Shown piece by piece: positions 23,050 through 31,583 of a stretch of 39,541 bases of DNA. The stretch's first letter is position 1; the number at the start of each line of letters is the position of its first letter. The notes beneath the pieces are model-generated. The model made no database searches. It worked only from the letters and a program-made list of their open reading frames with translations, and was not told the origin of the DNA. This stretch comes from Alistipes sp. (GTDB lineage: Bacteria > Bacteroidota > Bacteroidia > Bacteroidales > Rikenellaceae): the NCBI GenBank assembly GCA_017630735.1, contig JAGBUS010000010.1, forward strand, positions 1 to 39,541, in the 5' to 3' direction. The position numbers and the translations under genes were made by a program.

Positions 23050-23538
23050 ATGGGAAGATATATTGTACGTTCGCTGAAATATTTGCTCTTTATCAGCGTT
23101 TTGTATATAGCACTTGTTTGGCTTATGTCGGTAACGTCATATAGCGAGAAGGTAGATATGTGGTTGTTATTGGAGTCGCAGTTGCGCTCTGAGCAGGGCA
23201 CATTGCTTATTGTTGCCTTCATCGCATTGGCTATCTTCTATCCTCGCTTTGGCTTTATGCGTCGTAAGGTGGAGGGTGTAGATATCACACGTGATAGAAT
23301 ACGTATCGACAATGCTATGCGTGTCTATGGCTTTATGTTTGTGGGTATGGAGGGCGAGACTCTTGTATATCGTGCAAATGGAGTTATTAAGCGTCTAAGC
23401 TTTATGTATGAGGATAGAGTTGAGGTGCGTGTGGTAGATGGTGGTGTTGAGATTGATGGCATACGACGTGCTGTAGCACGTATAGCCTTTCAGTTGAGTG
23501 CCTATATCGATAATAGCCGCTTTGAGGATAAAGAGTAA
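23050..23538 (+). CDS. Small membrane protein of unknown function
   Basis: 162 residues that I do not recognise. Two hydrophobic segments at about 8-29 and 51-68 make a hairpin with a short loop. A soluble, charged C-terminal half follows (about 75-162), rich in Val, Arg and Glu and likely beta-rich; with this topology it should face the cytosol. No catalytic motif is visible. Located 20 bp after ispH and 9 bp before the S41 protease, so it belongs to the operon. Confidence 0.7.
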   Translation: MGRYIVRSLKYLLFISVLYIALVWLMSVTSYSEKVDMWLLLESQLRSEQGTLLIVAFIALAIFYPRFGFMRRKVEGVDITRDRIRIDNAMRVYGFMFVGMEGETLVYRANGVIKRLSFMYEDRVEVRVVDGGVEIDGIRRAVARIAFQLSAYIDNSRFEDKE

Positions 23539-23547
23539 ATGTAGACT

Positions 23548-25248
23548 ATGTTTAAAGGAGTAACCACTTCAATTATACGAACCTTTGTTGTTGTCATAGC
23601 TCTTGTTATGACAACCTCTCTCTATGCGCAGGATGTTGATACCCAGCGTAGTAAGCGCGACTTTGACTTGGGACGCTCTACGGAGATTCTCGCAAATATG
23701 ATGCGTGAGCTGGAGAGTGGTTATGTCGAGGATATTGAGGCTGACGCGCTTCTTGATGCTGCGGCACGTGGATTACTCATCGCCTCGGACCCATATACCG
23801 AGTACCTCTCTGAGGAGTCTATGGAGGCATTCGAGCTTATGACAACGGGTCGTTATGGAGGTGTAGGCTCGTTGATTCGTAAGAAGGGCGACTATATAAT
23901 CTTTGCTCAGCCATATAAGAATTCACCTGCCGATGTTGCTGGAATAAAGATTGGCGATAAGATTCTCGCTATTGGTGGCGAGGATATGCGTGGTGCTACA
24001 TCAGCAGATGTAAGTTCGCGCCTACGAGGTGAGGCGGAGACGGATATAGATGTGGTCATTGAGCGTAATATAGATGGCAAGGTTGACACGTTGCAACTAC
24101 GTCGCAAGCGTATCGTAGTTCCAAGTGTGGGTTATGCAGGAATGTTGCGTGATGGCATAGGTTATATCTCGCATAGCGATTTTATTGAGGGTAGCTATGA
24201 CGAGATGCGTCGTGCCGTGGAGCAACTCCAGTCTGCGGATACTCTTAAGGGCTTGGTGTTGGACTATCGCACTAATGGTGGCGGTGTGATGCAGGAGGCG
24301 GTGGATATCGCTTCGCTCTTTGTGCCACGTGGTGAGCAGATAGTATCTATTATGGGACGCGACTCATCGTCGTTGACACACTATACAACGCGCTATGCTC
24401 CTATAGCAGAGAATATCCCGATAGTAGTTCTTGTAAGTGGCTCTTCGGCTTCGGCATCTGAGATTCTTGCAGGCGCATTGCAGGATTTGGATCGCGCCGT
24501 GGTGATGGGTAGCCGCACATACGGAAAGGGTCTTGTTCAGGGTACGCGCCATTTGGGATATAACACCTATCTCAAGTACACTACAGCAAAGTACTATATC
24601 CCTTCGGGTCGTTGCATACAGTCGCGCAACTATTCATCGATGCGTAGCGAGGGCACTATAACAAATGTTCCCGATTCGCTTATCTCGGAGTTCTCAACGC
24701 GCGGAGGTCGTAGGGTTTACGATGGTGGTGGTATTGTTCCCGACATCAAGATTGAGCCTGATTATGTAAGTCGCTTTGCTATAGCATTGTACGCTCAGGG
24801 ATATATCGAGGATTGGTCGGATGAGTATATGCGTAAGCATCATAATGAGCGTATCGACATTGAGCATTTCTCGATTACGGAGGATGACTACCTCGATTTT
24901 TGCCGTTTCATAGCCGATAAGGATGTTCCTTATGAGTCGGAGACACGCAAGGCACTTAAGGCGTTGGAGAGTGCTGCGGAGAAGGAACTATATGATGAGT
25001 ATATGGGTGAGGCATTGGAGAGCTTGAAGAGCCTTATCCGCGACGATAAGATGTCGAATATGCAGACATATAAGAGGGATATTGTGGAGGCTATAAATGC
25101 CGATATAATACTCCGATATGCCTATAATAGTGGTGTGTTGCAGCATGCCGCAGCAAATGACGAGGAGGTAGCGCAGGCTGTAGAGTTACTACTCGATGGC
25201 GATGAGTATAAGCGAATTCTTAGTGAGCAACACCTCGATAAGCATTGA
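23548..25248 (+). CDS. S41-family C-terminal processing peptidase
   Basis: Exported serine protease of 566 residues. A signal peptide spans about 1-27 (TTSLYAQ). A PDZ domain follows at about 95-175 (GGVGSLIRKKGDYIIF, AGIKIGDKILAIGGEDM). The tail-specific protease core has GISYISH-like GIGYISHSDF, LDYRTNGGG and the nucleophile motif SSASASEILAGAL, with catalytic Ser302 and Lys327 (TYGKGLVQ) at the Prc spacing. A helical C-terminal domain of about 150 residues completes it. Likely trims periplasmic or envelope proteins. The stop codon overlaps the region just before the kinase gene. Confidence 0.93.
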   Translation: MFKGVTTSIIRTFVVVIALVMTTSLYAQDVDTQRSKRDFDLGRSTEILANMMRELESGYVEDIEADALLDAAARGLLIASDPYTEYLSEESMEAFELMTTGRYGGVGSLIRKKGDYIIFAQPYKNSPADVAGIKIGDKILAIGGEDMRGATSADVSSRLRGEAETDIDVVIERNIDGKVDTLQLRRKRIVVPSVGYAGMLRDGIGYISHSDFIEGSYDEMRRAVEQLQSADTLKGLVLDYRTNGGGVMQEAVDIASLFVPRGEQIVSIMGRDSSSLTHYTTRYAPIAENIPIVVLVSGSSASASEILAGALQDLDRAVVMGSRTYGKGLVQGTRHLGYNTYLKYTTAKYYIPSGRCIQSRNYSSMRSEGTITNVPDSLISEFSTRGGRRVYDGGGIVPDIKIEPDYVSRFAIALYAQGYIEDWSDEYMRKHHNERIDIEHFSITEDDYLDFCRFIADKDVPYESETRKALKALESAAEKELYDEYMGEALESLKSLIRDDKMSNMQTYKRDIVEAINADIILRYAYNSGVLQHAAANDEEVAQAVELLLDGDEYKRILSEQHLDKH

Positions 25249-25262
25249 CCTATTGCAGCATC

Positions 25263-26507
25263 ATGAAACTACCGCGTATAACACTTCCGCAGGGGCTCTT
25301 TACCACCCGTAGCCGTACAACAGTCATTGTTGTGGGCTTGGCACTTGCTGCTCTCTCGGTATTCTATACGTGGCGTGTGTCGGTAGATATGAAGCATGAG
25401 GATGAGTTGGCTATCGAAAAGTTGCGACAGGATGAGCGCAATGCTGTGGAGATGTGGGAGGATATACTTCACAACACCAATTTTGGTGGTCAGATGATAT
25501 ATAACCCAGAGCTGTTGAATGAGCTCGCGGAGCATACCAATGTGCCATTGATTATTGCTGATGAGCGTCTTAATGTGATGGTGACAAATCTCTCGGAGGA
25601 GATTGTGGGTAATCCCGATCGCTTGCGTGAGGAGATAATGTCGATGAGTGAGAAGAATAAGCCGATATCGGTATCTTATGGTATGATACATCGCAAGGTG
25701 TTTACCATATATTTTGGTACTACGGACTATCAGGATTTAGTGTCAAGTGCCCATAGTCAGGCGTTGATATTCTTCCCTTATGTACAGCTTATCATTATCA
25801 TCATCTTCGCAATATTTGCTTATATCGCCTTCTCGTCGACAAAGCAGAATGAGCAGAATCGTGTGTGGGTAGGTTTGGCTAAGGAGACAGCACACCAGTT
25901 GGGTACTCCAACATCATCGCTTCTCGGATGGATAGAGTATCTGCGAGGACAGAATGTAGACCCTATGGCTGTGGATGAGATGTCAAAGGATTTGGCACAC
26001 CTGATGAAGATTGTTGACCGCTTCTCGAAGATTGGCTCCGAGACGCAGCTCACGCCGATGAACATTAACGAGGTTGTTGGTGATACGGTAATGTATTTTC
26101 ATCGTCGCATACCACGTAATGTATCGCTAACCTATAATGGCTTGGCGATGGCACCTATTGAGGTTCCGATAAATGCTGCACTCTTCGAGTGGGTTATTGA
26201 GAATCTCTTGAAGAACTCGCTTGATGCCTTGCAGGGTCAGGGAGCTATAGATGTGGAGATAGGCGAGAGTGGCGACGAGGTATTTGTTGAGGTGAGCGAT
26301 ACGGGTAAGGGCATAAACAAGAGTAATTGGACACGTATCTTCGAGCCTGGCTTTACAACTAAGACACGTGGCTGGGGCTTGGGTTTGTCGTTATCGCGAC
26401 GCATTATCGAGGAGTATCATAAGGGAAAGATTGCCGTTGTGCGTTCTGAACTGGGACATGGCACAACAATAAGAGTAACACTTAAACGTAGAGATATTGA
26501 TGAGTAA
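25263..26507 (+). CDS. Sensor histidine kinase (orphan)
   Basis: 414-residue inner-membrane kinase. Membrane segments at about 19-37 and 162-186 enclose a periplasmic sensor of about 125 residues with no recognised fold. The HisKA helix has the phospho-acceptor His211 in KETAHQLGTPTSSLLGW. The HATPase domain has the N box LLKNSLDAL, the G1 box DTGKGI and the G2 region GWGLGLSLSRRIIEEYHKG. No response regulator lies beside it. Start at the ATG 25263; the TTG at 25245 would only add six residues across the protease stop. Confidence 0.93.
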   Translation: MKLPRITLPQGLFTTRSRTTVIVVGLALAALSVFYTWRVSVDMKHEDELAIEKLRQDERNAVEMWEDILHNTNFGGQMIYNPELLNELAEHTNVPLIIADERLNVMVTNLSEEIVGNPDRLREEIMSMSEKNKPISVSYGMIHRKVFTIYFGTTDYQDLVSSAHSQALIFFPYVQLIIIIIFAIFAYIAFSSTKQNEQNRVWVGLAKETAHQLGTPTSSLLGWIEYLRGQNVDPMAVDEMSKDLAHLMKIVDRFSKIGSETQLTPMNINEVVGDTVMYFHRRIPRNVSLTYNGLAMAPIEVPINAALFEWVIENLLKNSLDALQGQGAIDVEIGESGDEVFVEVSDTGKGINKSNWTRIFEPGFTTKTRGWGLGLSLSRRIIEEYHKGKIAVVRSELGHGTTIRVTLKRRDIDE

Positions 26508-27366
26508 CGCTATGATAAATATATATGAGGCTGAGGGCTACCATGTGGTACGTCCTGAGAGAGTATATGGTCGTAGCTCGCTCCGTGCCTCTGGCGATGT
26601 GGAGTACGATGGTGGTTATCGTGAGGCAACGCCTGAGGAGCTATATGGAAGCTGCTCTACATTGCAGGTCGCTCCTTCGGTAGAGCCATTAGCTCCGCGC
26701 TTAAGTGATGAGCCTCTTTTCAATGTAATCCTGGTCGTAACATTGATAGGTTATCTATATATGATGTTACGCTCGTGGAAGTTTATAGATACGATTTATG
26801 GTGATATGTTGGAGAATCAAAGCGAGCGACGTATGGTGTCGCAAGGCGGAGAGCTCCCTCTACAGAGTTTTAAGCGTCGTGCCGCCTTCATCGGAGCTTT
26901 GGCACTCGCACTTGTTGTGGTGCGCCTGAGCGAGATGGTCATCCCTTCGACATCACCTATATATAATATAAGTGGCATATCCTCATACGCTTCGGTTGTG
27001 GGTATTGTTGCTGTTGTGGTGTTTAGCGCATGGCTCTACGCGCTACATAAGGTCGCGGAGTGGCTCACGGTGTCGGATAGCCCACAGATATTGGGCTCGA
27101 TAGGCTATATGAACTTTGTGCGTCTTGTGGTATTGCTCTATCCTGTAGCTGCAGTGTGGCTATTGGCGGATGTTGAGAGCTTTACGACGGTGACAATAGC
27201 ACTGATTGTATGCCTGTTGCCGATAGCGATTTTATACCTCAAAGATACTTTTTTGTTCTTTGTTGGCAAAAAAATTCCGATTTTGTATTGGATTTTGTAC
27301 ATTTGCACCGCAATTTTGCTACCCTTAAGTTTTGTGTTGCATATTTTGTTCACGCTCTTAGGGTAA
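26500..27366 (+). CDS. DUF4271 domain-containing membrane protein
   Basis: 288 residues. A soluble N-terminal stretch of about 70 residues is followed by about six hydrophobic segments (near 76-94, 127-146, 162-186, 205-222, 227-245, 258-284). The arrangement and sequence fit DUF4271, a Bacteroidetes-specific membrane family of unknown function. The ATG at 26500 overlaps the last 8 bases of the kinase gene; the TTG at 26497 is not needed. Translational coupling to the kinase is likely. Confidence 0.85.
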   Translation: MSNAMINIYEAEGYHVVRPERVYGRSSLRASGDVEYDGGYREATPEELYGSCSTLQVAPSVEPLAPRLSDEPLFNVILVVTLIGYLYMMLRSWKFIDTIYGDMLENQSERRMVSQGGELPLQSFKRRAAFIGALALALVVVRLSEMVIPSTSPIYNISGISSYASVVGIVAVVVFSAWLYALHKVAEWLTVSDSPQILGSIGYMNFVRLVVLLYPVAAVWLLADVESFTTVTIALIVCLLPIAILYLKDTFLFFVGKKIPILYWILYICTAILLPLSFVLHILFTLLG

Positions 27367-27434
27367 TTTATTGGTTATGACTACTGATTATTAGGTAGTT
27401 ATATAGGTTTTGACTATAAATAAATATAGGAAAG

Positions 27435-28292
27435 TTGAAAGTAAATAAGATTTTGGTATCACAGCCACGCCCAGCTGTAATAGAGAAGTCCCCCTTTTAT
27501 GAGTTCTCTCAGAAGAATGAGCTTAATATTGATTATAAGCCGTTGATACGTGTTGTTGGTGTCACACTCAAAGAGTTCCGTGCACAGCGTACTGAGATTC
27601 TTGATCATACAACGATGATCTTCTCGTCACGTACAACAATCGATAGTTTCTTCCGTATCTGTGAGGAGGCGCGTATCACTGTTCCTGAGACTATGAAGTA
27701 TATCTGCAACACTGAGGCTGTAGCTCTCTACTTGCAGAAGTATATCGTATACCGTAAGCGTAAGATTTCGTTTGCCGATGGTACATTCAACTCGTTGCTT
27801 GAGCTTATCGTAAAGCATAAGGATGAGAAGTTTATGTTGGCTCTTACTGAGCCATTCAAGCCTGAGCTCCCTGAGGCATTGGCTAAGTTGAAGCTTAAGG
27901 TGTCACCTGTTGTATTTGCTCGTACCGTATCGGCAGATTTGGCAGATATAACACCTGCGGATTACGATATTATTGCTCTCTACTCGCCTAATGATGTAAA
28001 GGCTCTTACCGAGAACTTCGATGTGGAGAAGCTCCCTGTGGTTGCTACATTTGGTGAGGCTACGTTGCGTGCCGCTAAGGAGGCAGGTCTTAAGGTTAAG
28101 GCTTCGGCTCCATCACCTGAGGCACCATCTATGGTTAAGGCATTGGATATCTACTGCAGCAAGATTGCTGAGGGTGAGCAGATTGAGGATGCAGAGGTAC
28201 ATGAGGATCATGAAAAGGAGGAGTTTATCCGCGCACAGCAGTCTAAGCTCCAGAAGAAGACTCGTGTTCGTACCACTAAGAAGAGCGTATAA
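27435..28292 (+). CDS. hemD: Uroporphyrinogen-III synthase (Bacteroidetes HemD type)
   Basis: Closes and inverts the linear tetrapyrrole to give uroporphyrinogen III for heme and corrinoid synthesis. 285 residues, two-lobed HemD fold. The N-terminal KILVSQPRPA, DHTTMIFSSRTTIDSFF, YLQKYIVYRKRKI and C-terminal ATFGEATLRAAKEAGL / APSPEAPSMVKALD blocks match my recollection of the divergent Bacteroidetes HemD. The start is a TTG because homologs begin at KxNKILVSQP and no ATG is available nearby. A charged tail of about 45 residues extends beyond the core. It precedes rnpA by 2 bp. Confidence 0.9.
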   Translation: MKVNKILVSQPRPAVIEKSPFYEFSQKNELNIDYKPLIRVVGVTLKEFRAQRTEILDHTTMIFSSRTTIDSFFRICEEARITVPETMKYICNTEAVALYLQKYIVYRKRKISFADGTFNSLLELIVKHKDEKFMLALTEPFKPELPEALAKLKLKVSPVVFARTVSADLADITPADYDIIALYSPNDVKALTENFDVEKLPVVATFGEATLRAAKEAGLKVKASAPSPEAPSMVKALDIYCSKIAEGEQIEDAEVHEDHEKEEFIRAQQSKLQKKTRVRTTKKSV

Positions 28293-28294
28293 TT

Positions 28295-28675
28295 ATGTCT
28301 GCGGGAAATAGCTTTCCGAGTAGCGAGCGTGTGAAGTCGCGTATTACTGTTGGTCGCCTTTTTGGTGACTGCGACTCAGGCTTTGTGTTCCCGCTGAAGT
28401 ATAAGCTGATTATAGAAGAGAGTACCTCGCCATGTGTTGAGGTGCTCTTCTCTGTACCTAAACGTTTCCATAAGCGAGCTAATCGCCGCAACCTTCTTAA
28501 GCGTCGTATGCGCGAGAGCTACCGCTTGTCGAAATCGTCGTTGCAGAGCCTTGCTACGGAGCGAGGTCGTGCTGTGAGAATAGCACTTATATATATATCT
28601 AAAGAGGAGTTACCTTATAAAACTATCAATAATGCCATTACACGCATTCTTGCAGAGATCGCTGAGCGTTGTTAA
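28295..28675 (+). CDS. rnpA: Ribonuclease P protein component
   Basis: Protein subunit that helps the RNase P RNA cleave tRNA 5' leaders. 126 residues. The hallmark RNR-type motif is [22 protein letters not shown] at about residues 55-76, followed by [13 protein letters not shown]. In many bacteria rnpA sits beside rpmH near the origin; here rpmH is absent and hemD precedes it. yidD starts 44 bases before its stop in another frame. Confidence 0.95.
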   Translation: MSAGNSFPSSERVKSRITVGRLFGDCDSGFVFPLKYKLIIEESTSPCVEVLFSVPKRFHKRANRRNLLKRRMRESYRLSKSSLQSLATERGRAVRIALIYISKEELPYKTINNAITRILAEIAERC

Positions 28676-28892
28676 GCGTGTTGTGAGTTTCCCGCTCATC
28701 TTGCTTGTGCGCTTCTATCAGCTCTGTATCTCTCCTCTTAAGCCACCATCATGTCGTTTTACCCCCACATGCTCGCAGTATGCTATTGAGGCACTGCGTA
28801 AGCATGGACCTATTCGTGGTCTCTATCTAACCATCCGCCGCCTTTTGCGATGCCATCCCTGGGGTGGATCGGGATATGACCCCGTTCCATAA
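28632..28892 (+). CDS. yidD: Membrane protein insertion efficiency factor YidD
   Basis: 86-residue inner-membrane-associated factor that aids insertion by YidC. The family signature is [19 protein letters not shown] at about 44-62 and [12 protein letters not shown] at the C-terminus, preceded by an amphipathic helix ([13 protein letters not shown]). It overlaps the end of rnpA by 44 bp, a widely conserved arrangement. It ends the plus-strand run, before the terminator at 28908. Confidence 0.95.
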   Translation: MPLHAFLQRSLSVVKRVVSFPLILLVRFYQLCISPLKPPSCRFTPTCSQYAIEALRKHGPIRGLYLTIRRLLRCHPWGGSGYDPVP

Positions 28893-28907
28893 TGATGTAA
28901 AAAGTTT

Positions 28908-28947
28908 GGGGCTGTCTAACAAAATGTTGGACAGCCCCATTATTATT
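28908..28947 (+). terminator. Terminator after yidD
   Basis: 13-bp stem GGGGCTGTCTAAC (28908-28920) with GTTGGACAGCCCC (28926-28938), loop AAAAT, one G-U pair, then ATTATTATTT. It lies between convergent yidD and the transglutaminase-like gene. Confidence 0.88.
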
Positions 28948-28962
28948 TAGTTAGGAGTATTA

Positions 28963-30195
28963 CTACTTCTCAAGGTAGATATCTACAATAACAGGCTCCT
29001 CGCCAAGCTCTACTGAGATGCGCTGTAGCTCGCCTGCAGCGTCGTAGTAGCGTAGCTCATACGTGCGATTCTTCTCTACCAACACCGAGAACATATCGTT
29101 CATATCGCGGAGTGGACCTGCAGTGAGACCGCCACCCATCTGCTCTGTGCCCCAGAATACGTCAACACCCATAGCAACACGGTCATCAGAGTGCTCCTTT
29201 TTGCCTGCCTGCTTATAGCCAGCAATCTTGATAAATGTATGCGTGCCAGCCTCCAAGTGGCGTGTATACTGCTCGTAAGCCAAATCCTGATAGTGCTTTG
29301 TAACATTCACTGCGCCTACAATCTGTGGAAGCTCCTCAACTGAGCGACCCTCTACATCGCCATCTGCCCACACCATTGGGAACCAGTCGTCAGCCTTGCC
29401 AAAACGTGTAGCATAGATAGCATAGGTACGGTCATCCTCCTTAGCCTTTGATGCGTCAGGCATAAACCATAGGTGGTCGAGCTTCGATGGGAAGTAGTAC
29501 TCTGTTACGCGCCACTCGCCGTCGAGCCATACCTCTGTCCAGCTATGGTTGCCGCGGTTATCGTGCCATGATGCAGTACCTGCAAAGCGTGCAGGAATAC
29601 CTACAGCGCGGTAGGCGTCGACAAGCAAAATAGCAAGACCTGTGCATGATGCCATACCCTGGCGCATCGACTCGCGAGGACTCTGGTTAGTCTTCTCGCG
29701 CTTAGTGTTGTAGTCCACGCCTGTGAGACGAGGAATATTGGCATTAACAGCGCAAACAGCATCGTACATTGTACGGCAAGTGTCTACCGCAGGAGCAAAC
29801 AACTCGTATAGCTCCTTGCGCCATGAATCACGAACCTCATCAACAACGTGGTATGGAAGCACGTCGTAGAGGTACACATCCTCTGGTAGCTGCTTTGCCC
29901 ACTGATACTTCTCGCGTGCCATGTGTGCATACTCCACATTCTCCTTAAGAAGTGCAATATCCATAGCTTCGCGGTCAAAATCAGGCATGTTCTTCAACAA
30001 GAATGCCATCTCGCGCTGCTGCTCCTTAGGAGTGCTCTCCATAAGCGATAGAAGCTCTGCACTGCGCGATGATGTTGTGATAACCTCCTGAAGTACGCTA
30101 TCCTTAGATGGATTATAACGCTCCGAAGGCCATACGAGAAAGGCAATAGCAAGTGCTACTACTGCAATGCAACAAAGTGTTAGTCTAAGTTTCAT
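28963..30195 (-). CDS. Transglutaminase-like domain-containing exported protein
   Basis: 410 residues. Signal or membrane segment about 1-22. A helical region follows to about 150, then a transglutaminase-core domain (about 150-245) with a Cys-His-Asp triad: Cys184 (MASCTGLA), His217 (RGNHSWTEVW) and probably Asp240 (FPSKLDH). A beta-rich C-terminal domain completes it. Such proteins act as envelope peptidases or cross-linkers; the substrate is unknown. Its start overlaps the cutC stop by 4 bp, so the two are translated from one message. Confidence 0.85.
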   Translation of the reverse strand: MKLRLTLCCIAVVALAIAFLVWPSERYNPSKDSVLQEVITTSSRSAELLSLMESTPKEQQREMAFLLKNMPDFDREAMDIALLKENVEYAHMAREKYQWAKQLPEDVYLYDVLPYHVVDEVRDSWRKELYELFAPAVDTCRTMYDAVCAVNANIPRLTGVDYNTKREKTNQSPRESMRQGMASCTGLAILLVDAYRAVGIPARFAGTASWHDNRGNHSWTEVWLDGEWRVTEYYFPSKLDHLWFMPDASKAKEDDRTYAIYATRFGKADDWFPMVWADGDVEGRSVEELPQIVGAVNVTKHYQDLAYEQYTRHLEAGTHTFIKIAGYKQAGKKEHSDDRVAMGVDVFWGTEQMGGGLTAGPLRDMNDMFSVLVEKNRTYELRYYDAAGELQRISVELGEEPVIVDIYLEK

Positions 30196-30929
30196 AGTCT
30201 TATAAGTTTTAAAATCTCATTTACTTCATTCTCATCTACGGTGCGTATTGCAAACTCATCCACAGCATCCGAGCCACCCATTGAGATACGTGGATTGCGG
30301 TAGAGCATGCCTCCAGGAACCATACACTTAGCACTGAAGTGTAGCGCATCAACACCTACCTCCATAAGCTGCTTAGCATTCTTTGCCACAACACCACTAC
30401 CTGCCATAATCTCGATACGACCGCGACTAACCTCCACAGCCTTAGCAATGTTGTCGATGCCGTCAATCGCCTTGTCGTAGCTTCCTGAGGTGAGTATTCT
30501 CTTGCATCCTGCAGCAATGATATCCTCTACTGCCTGCGCGTAGTCCTCGGTCATATCTACTGCACGGTGGAATGTAGTCTCCATCTCGCCGGCTGCCTCT
30601 ACCAACTGGCGTGTGCGCTCCACATCTACCTTGCCATCAGCCGTGAGGATGCCGAAAACGACACCTGTAGCACCTGCCTTACGTGCATGCTCGATATCAA
30701 GAAGCATGGTTTCGAACTCATCATCAGAGTATAGGAAGTCGCCACCTCGTGGACGTATCATAACGCTAAGGTCGAGGTTTGGTATCTTGGCAACACGCTC
30801 AATGGTTGCCAGTGATGGTGTCACGCCTCCCTCGGCAGGCGAAGCACATAGCTCAACACGATTTACGCCTAAGCGTGCTGCTATCTGGCACGCCTCTACT
30901 GAGTAGGCACAAAGTTCTGTCTTAATCAT
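30192..30929 (-). CDS. cutC: CutC family protein
   Basis: 245-residue TIM-barrel protein of the CutC family, historically tied to copper tolerance although the biochemical role is unsettled. Conserved blocks are ELCAYSVEACQIAARLGVNRVELCASPAEGGVTPS, VMIRPRGGDFLYSDDEF, TTFHRAVDMTED, RILTSGSYDKA, EIMAGSGVV and the C-terminal LHFSAK. It heads a two-gene minus-strand operon with the transglutaminase-like gene. The 81-bp gap upstream contains a 19-bp-armed inverted repeat. Confidence 0.93.
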   Translation of the reverse strand: MIKTELCAYSVEACQIAARLGVNRVELCASPAEGGVTPSLATIERVAKIPNLDLSVMIRPRGGDFLYSDDEFETMLLDIEHARKAGATGVVFGILTADGKVDVERTRQLVEAAGEMETTFHRAVDMTEDYAQAVEDIIAAGCKRILTSGSYDKAIDGIDNIAKAVEVSRGRIEIMAGSGVVAKNAKQLMEVGVDALHFSAKCMVPGGMLYRNPRISMGGSDAVDEFAIRTVDENEVNEILKLIRL

Positions 30930-30951
30930 CTTTATGGGTTGTAATGTTATT

Positions 30952-31011
30952 GGAATGTTCTATAAATTAGTAAAAATTTTTTTCGTTTCGACCTAATTTA
31001 TAGAACCTTCC
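30952..31011 (-). terminator. Long hairpin between the LuxR-type gene and cutC
   Basis: Inverted repeat with 19-nt arms (30952-30970 and 30993-31011), 18 of 19 paired, and a 22-nt A/T-rich loop. It begins at the very stop codon of the LuxR-type gene. There is no T-run after it, so it may be a terminator of unusual form, an mRNA-stabilising 3' hairpin, or an operator for cutC. Confidence 0.55.
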
Positions 31012-31583
31012 TATAGTTGTTCGCTATCTATGAGTTTATTAAGTACGGCATATACCGTAAGACCAGCTACCGAGCGGATGCCTGTCTTATGCACAATATT
31101 CTTGCGGTGCGATATCACGGTGTGAGGAGAGATGTTAAGCTCCGAGGCTATCTCCTTATTTGTGAAACCGCGTGCCACGAGTATCAATACATCGCGCTCA
31201 CGCTCAGAGAGTTCGTGGCTCTCAGATATATTGTGCTCTGAAGGCTGCTCAGCAACCTCCGATACTATACGTTCGATATCCTCTGGCGAGGAGAAGATGG
31301 TTACTGAGGCATTGAAGCGACGTACTATCTCCTCATCACAGAGCACACTTTGTATGCCCACAACAGGAGTGTTGTTGAGCATTGTTGTTGCCTCAATCTG
31401 ATGGTATTGAGCCACAGATGCAAATACAATATCTACTCTATTTGTTGCTATGAGACTCTCTATCTCGGAGATATGCTTGTAGCATCCTACAACCTCTGCC
31501 CTTGCGGTGCGAGATAGAATGGCTGCTATACCTTCAGCAACAACCGTCGCTGCATCTACGATGGCTACTCTATATCGTTTCAT
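31011..31583 (-). CDS. LuxR/NarL-type transcriptional regulator with a degenerate receiver domain
   Basis: 190 residues. The N-terminal part (about 1-115) has the receiver fold, starting RVAIVDA with one acidic residue (Asp10). The usual phospho-acceptor position, in VDIVFASV at about 51-57, is Ala/Ser, and no conserved Lys is seen near VTIF, so classical phosphorylation looks lost. The C-terminal GerE helix-turn-helix (about 124-185) is intact: LSERERDVLILVARGFTNKEIASELNISPHTVISHRKN. It is translationally coupled (4-bp overlap) to the di-iron protein gene upstream, suggesting that protein supplies the signal. It is the best local candidate to bind the repeats at 32373-32650, by inference only. 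Confidence 0.88.
   Translation of the reverse strand: MKRYRVAIVDAATVVAEGIAAILSRTARAEVVGCYKHISEIESLIATNRVDIVFASVAQYHQIEATTMLNNTPVVGIQSVLCDEEIVRRFNASVTIFSSPEDIERIVSEVAEQPSEHNISESHELSERERDVLILVARGFTNKEIASELNISPHTVISHRKNIVHKTGIRSVAGLTVYAVLNKLIDSEQL

Noticed and set aside
27374..27400. Weak hairpin ACTAC/GTAGT before hemD
   Set aside because: Only five base pairs and no T-run; not enough for a terminator or riboswitch call.
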